This document shows, in pieces, positions 5,392 to 7,188 of a stretch of DNA of 7,188 nt. The position numbers and the translations under genes were made by a program. Location of the stretch: contig JAEYXQ010000091.1 in assembly GCA_023431205.1 (NCBI GenBank), positions 1-7,188 of the forward strand, read 5' to 3'. Under the pieces are notes generated by a model, which did not search any database, had not been told where the DNA came from, and saw only the letters and a program-made list of their open reading frames with translations. The DNA is from Pseudomonadota bacterium. GTDB lineage: Bacteria; Pseudomonadota; Alphaproteobacteria; Rhizobiales; Devosiaceae. Numbering within the stretch: position 1 is the stretch's first letter; every line of letters begins with the position of its first letter.

Positions 5392-6558
5392 ATGCATCGG
5401 CTGCCCCTCCCTGCCCTTCTATTGCCCATTCTGCTGCCTGCGGCAGCGATTCATTGGTGGCTATGGCCGTATAGCGGCACGGACGTCGGCACGTTCCTGT
5501 TGCCGTGGTTCCGCCACATCCAGGCGACGGGGCCGATCGGCGCGTTCGCCGAGCCGTTCGGCAACTATGCTCCGCCCTACCTTTACCTCATGGCGGCGAC
5601 GACTCCGCTGGCCGACTCGGTTCATCCGGTCGACCTGATCAAGGCGCTGTCGGTCGCCGGGACGTTCGCGCTGGCGGCAGCGACCTGGCATCTCGTGCGC
5701 ACGCTCGCGCCGGATGCGCCGGACACGAGGTCTCGCGCCCTAGTCACGGCCGCGCTCGTGCTCCTGATTCCCTCGACCGCGATCAACGCCGTGCTGATGG
5801 GGCAATGCGACGCGATGTGGGCGGCCCCGTGCCTGATGGCGCTCGCGGCGGCGGTACGCCGCCGGCACACCGCCATGCTGCTGTGGTGCGGGATCGCACT
5901 TGGCTTCAAGCTGCAGGCCGCTTTCTTCGGGCCGTTCATCCTGGCGCTGCTGATCCAGCGCAGGGTTCCGTTTGTCACCTGGCTGGCGGCCCCCGCGGCG
6001 TGGCTCGCGACCCTGCTACCCGCGTGGCTTGCAGGATGGCCCGCGTCCGACCTGCTGACGATCTACTTTCAACAGGCGAATACCTTGGACGGGATTGCGC
6101 TGAGCTCGCCGAACATCTGGATGATCGTCGACACGCTGCCCGCACTTCGCGACCTGCCGTTGACGGGCCTGGCGCTTGCCGCTGCAGTCGGGACCACGGG
6201 CGCCTATGTGGCGTGGTTCTCGGTACGCCGGCTTGCCGGTCGGCGACTGGCCGAAGTGGCGCTGCTCGCCCCGCTGATCGTCGCCGGGCTGCTGCCGCGT
6301 ATGCATGAGCGCTACTTCTTCCTCGCCGACCTGATCGCGCTGGCGATCGCGCTTGTTTGGCCCGACCGGCGGAGCATCGGAATCGCTCTGCTGGTCCAGG
6401 CAGGATCGCTCCTTGCGTTGCTCGCCTATCTAAGCGGCTATGCTGTGCTCGCGGTGATCGGCGCAGTACCGATGATGCTTGCCACCTGGCGGCTCGCCCG
6501 CCCGCTGCTGCGCCGCCCGGCAAACGACAACCCGCCGGTGCGCGCCGCCCTCGCTTAG
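5392..6558 (+). CDS. Polytopic membrane glycosyltransferase, GT-C type
   Basis: This predicted 388-residue inner-membrane protein has about ten hydrophobic segments, the first at residues 8-25. Motifs resemble the mannosyltransferase/Gpi18-like and DUF2029-type GT-C families, which use polyprenyl-phosphate sugars as donors. They include YSGTD (27-31) followed by PWF and FGNYAPPYLYL (56-66) in the first extracytoplasmic loop, MGQCDAMWAA (136-145), GFKLQAAFFGPF (171-182) and LLPRMHERYFF (300-310). Substrate and acceptor cannot be told from sequence. The ATG at 5392 is preferred: it directly precedes the first membrane segment and has a weak AGAGCGG upstream. An earlier in-frame ATG at 5278 would add 38 non-hydrophobic residues and overlap the rpsL promoter. 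The C-terminus has RPANDNPP (375-382), a tail I recall from many alphaproteobacterial proteins. It diverges from rpsL and its stop overlaps that of the hydrolase. Confidence 0.8.
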   Translation: MHRLPLPALLLPILLPAAAIHWWLWPYSGTDVGTFLLPWFRHIQATGPIGAFAEPFGNYAPPYLYLMAATTPLADSVHPVDLIKALSVAGTFALAAATWHLVRTLAPDAPDTRSRALVTAALVLLIPSTAINAVLMGQCDAMWAAPCLMALAAAVRRRHTAMLLWCGIALGFKLQAAFFGPFILALLIQRRVPFVTWLAAPAAWLATLLPAWLAGWPASDLLTIYFQQANTLDGIALSSPNIWMIVDTLPALRDLPLTGLALAAAVGTTGAYVAWFSVRRLAGRRLAEVALLAPLIVAGLLPRMHERYFFLADLIALAIALVWPDRRSIGIALLVQAGSLLALLAYLSGYAVLAVIGAVPMMLATWRLARPLLRRPANDNPPVRAALA

Positions 6559-7188
6559 CGGATCACCGTGAGCAGGGCCTGCTCGAACCGCGCGGGATCC
6601 TCCACCTGGGGCGAATGGCCGAGTCCATCCAGCCGCACCAGCGTGCCCTTCGGCATGTGGCGCACCGCATCCGGCGCGACGGCAGGGATCGCCCGGAGGA
6701 ACTGGCGCAGCGAGGGCGGCGTCTGCGCGCGGCCGAACGCCGTCTTGTCGAGCGTGCCGACGATCACCGTCGTCGGTGGCTTCAACCGGTGGAGCTCCCG
6801 CGCCACGGGCTGCGTCTTGATCATTTCGCTGGTCTTGGCTTGCGCCAGCGCGACCGAGTCGCGGCCCGGCGCCGCATACATGCCGGCAAGCATCCACACC
6901 CAGCGATCATAAGCCGGACGCCAGGTGCCGTGATAGTAGTTCGCCTGCTGATACGCCTTGATCGACGCGTAGCTGGTGCGCTTTTCCGCGTCCCACAGCG
7001 TGTCGACGTCGACATAGGGCAGCCCCTCCTCCGACCGGGCGACGAGCCCGAGCGGATTGACGAGCACCAGCCTCTCCACCGTATCCGGGTAGAGGATGGC
7101 GTAGCGCATCGCGAGCATGCCACCCATCGAATGGCCGACGATCGTCGCGCGCGCCACCCCGCGCGCAGCGAGCAGCTTGCGCGTCTGG
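6555..7188 (-). CDS. Alpha/beta hydrolase, N-terminus off the window
   Basis: This is the C-terminal 210 residues of an alpha/beta-fold hydrolase; the frame runs off the right edge, so the start is not visible. The nucleophile elbow GHSMGG is at residues 18-23 of the visible part (Ser20). The likely acid is Asp147 in VIVGTLDKTA, and the base is His191 in GLGHSPQVEDP, giving a complete Ser-Asp-His triad in family order. The stretch between about 65 and 135, rich in Tyr and Trp (YHGTWRPAYDRWVWML), is probably the cap over the active site. Missing parts should include the first strands and the oxyanion HG motif. The Ser nucleophile argues against a haloalkane dehalogenase or epoxide hydrolase (Asp nucleophile) and for an esterase, lipase or C-C hydrolase; the substrate is unknown. 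Its TAA overlaps the TAG of the convergent glycosyltransferase gene. Confidence 0.85.
   Translation of the reverse strand, partial: QTRKLLAARGVARATIVGHSMGGMLAMRYAILYPDTVERLVLVNPLGLVARSEEGLPYVDVDTLWDAEKRTSYASIKAYQQANYYHGTWRPAYDRWVWMLAGMYAAPGRDSVALAQAKTSEMIKTQPVARELHRLKPPTTVIVGTLDKTAFGRAQTPPSLRQFLRAIPAVAPDAVRHMPKGTLVRLDGLGHSPQVEDPARFEQALLTVIR

Noticed and set aside
7155..7157. GTG at 7157 as the hydrolase start
   Set aside because: The frame stays open to the window edge with family-like residues (QTRKLLAARG), and a start here would remove the first strands of the fold. The gene is cut by the window, not short.

Overview
The window is the translation-machinery region of a GC-rich alphaproteobacterium, most likely a sphingomonad. 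The assignment rests on the protein sequences (EF-Tu, EF-G and ribosomal proteins of alphaproteobacterial type), the gene order, the palindromic repeats between genes, and the RPANDN-type C-terminus of the glycosyltransferase. No alignment was run, so the genus is an inference.

Layout. From about 5341 leftwards, the minus strand carries a complete str operon: promoter, a leader of about 150 nt, rpsL (S12), rpsG (S7), fusA (EF-G) and tuf (EF-Tu). These are followed by rpsJ (S10), the first gene of the S10 operon, which should continue off the left edge. To the right, divergent from rpsL, lies a plus-strand gene for a polytopic GT-C-type glycosyltransferase. It runs tail-to-tail into a minus-strand alpha/beta hydrolase that is cut by the right edge. 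The stop codons of these last two genes overlap.

How the genes work together. S12 and S7 are 30S subunit proteins at the decoding centre and the head. EF-Tu delivers aminoacyl-tRNA, EF-G drives translocation, and S10 is a 30S head protein that also serves in Nus-factor antitermination. The two genes on the right are unrelated to translation and appear to be ordinary neighbours.

The non-coding parts hold most of the interest. There is a terminator-like hairpin in the rpsL leader, an 8-bp hairpin in the rpsL-rpsG gap (where S7 autoregulation acts in E. coli), a 231-nt rpsG-fusA spacer with a repeated 11-mer, and a strong terminator with an alternative pairing partner after tuf. Palindromic repeats sit in three of the intergenic gaps. 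S12 carries Arg at position 88, where most bacteria have Lys; this is a known streptomycin-resistance position.

I found no mobile element, CRISPR array, tRNA, rRNA, phage or defence gene. I do not see a novel multi-gene system here.
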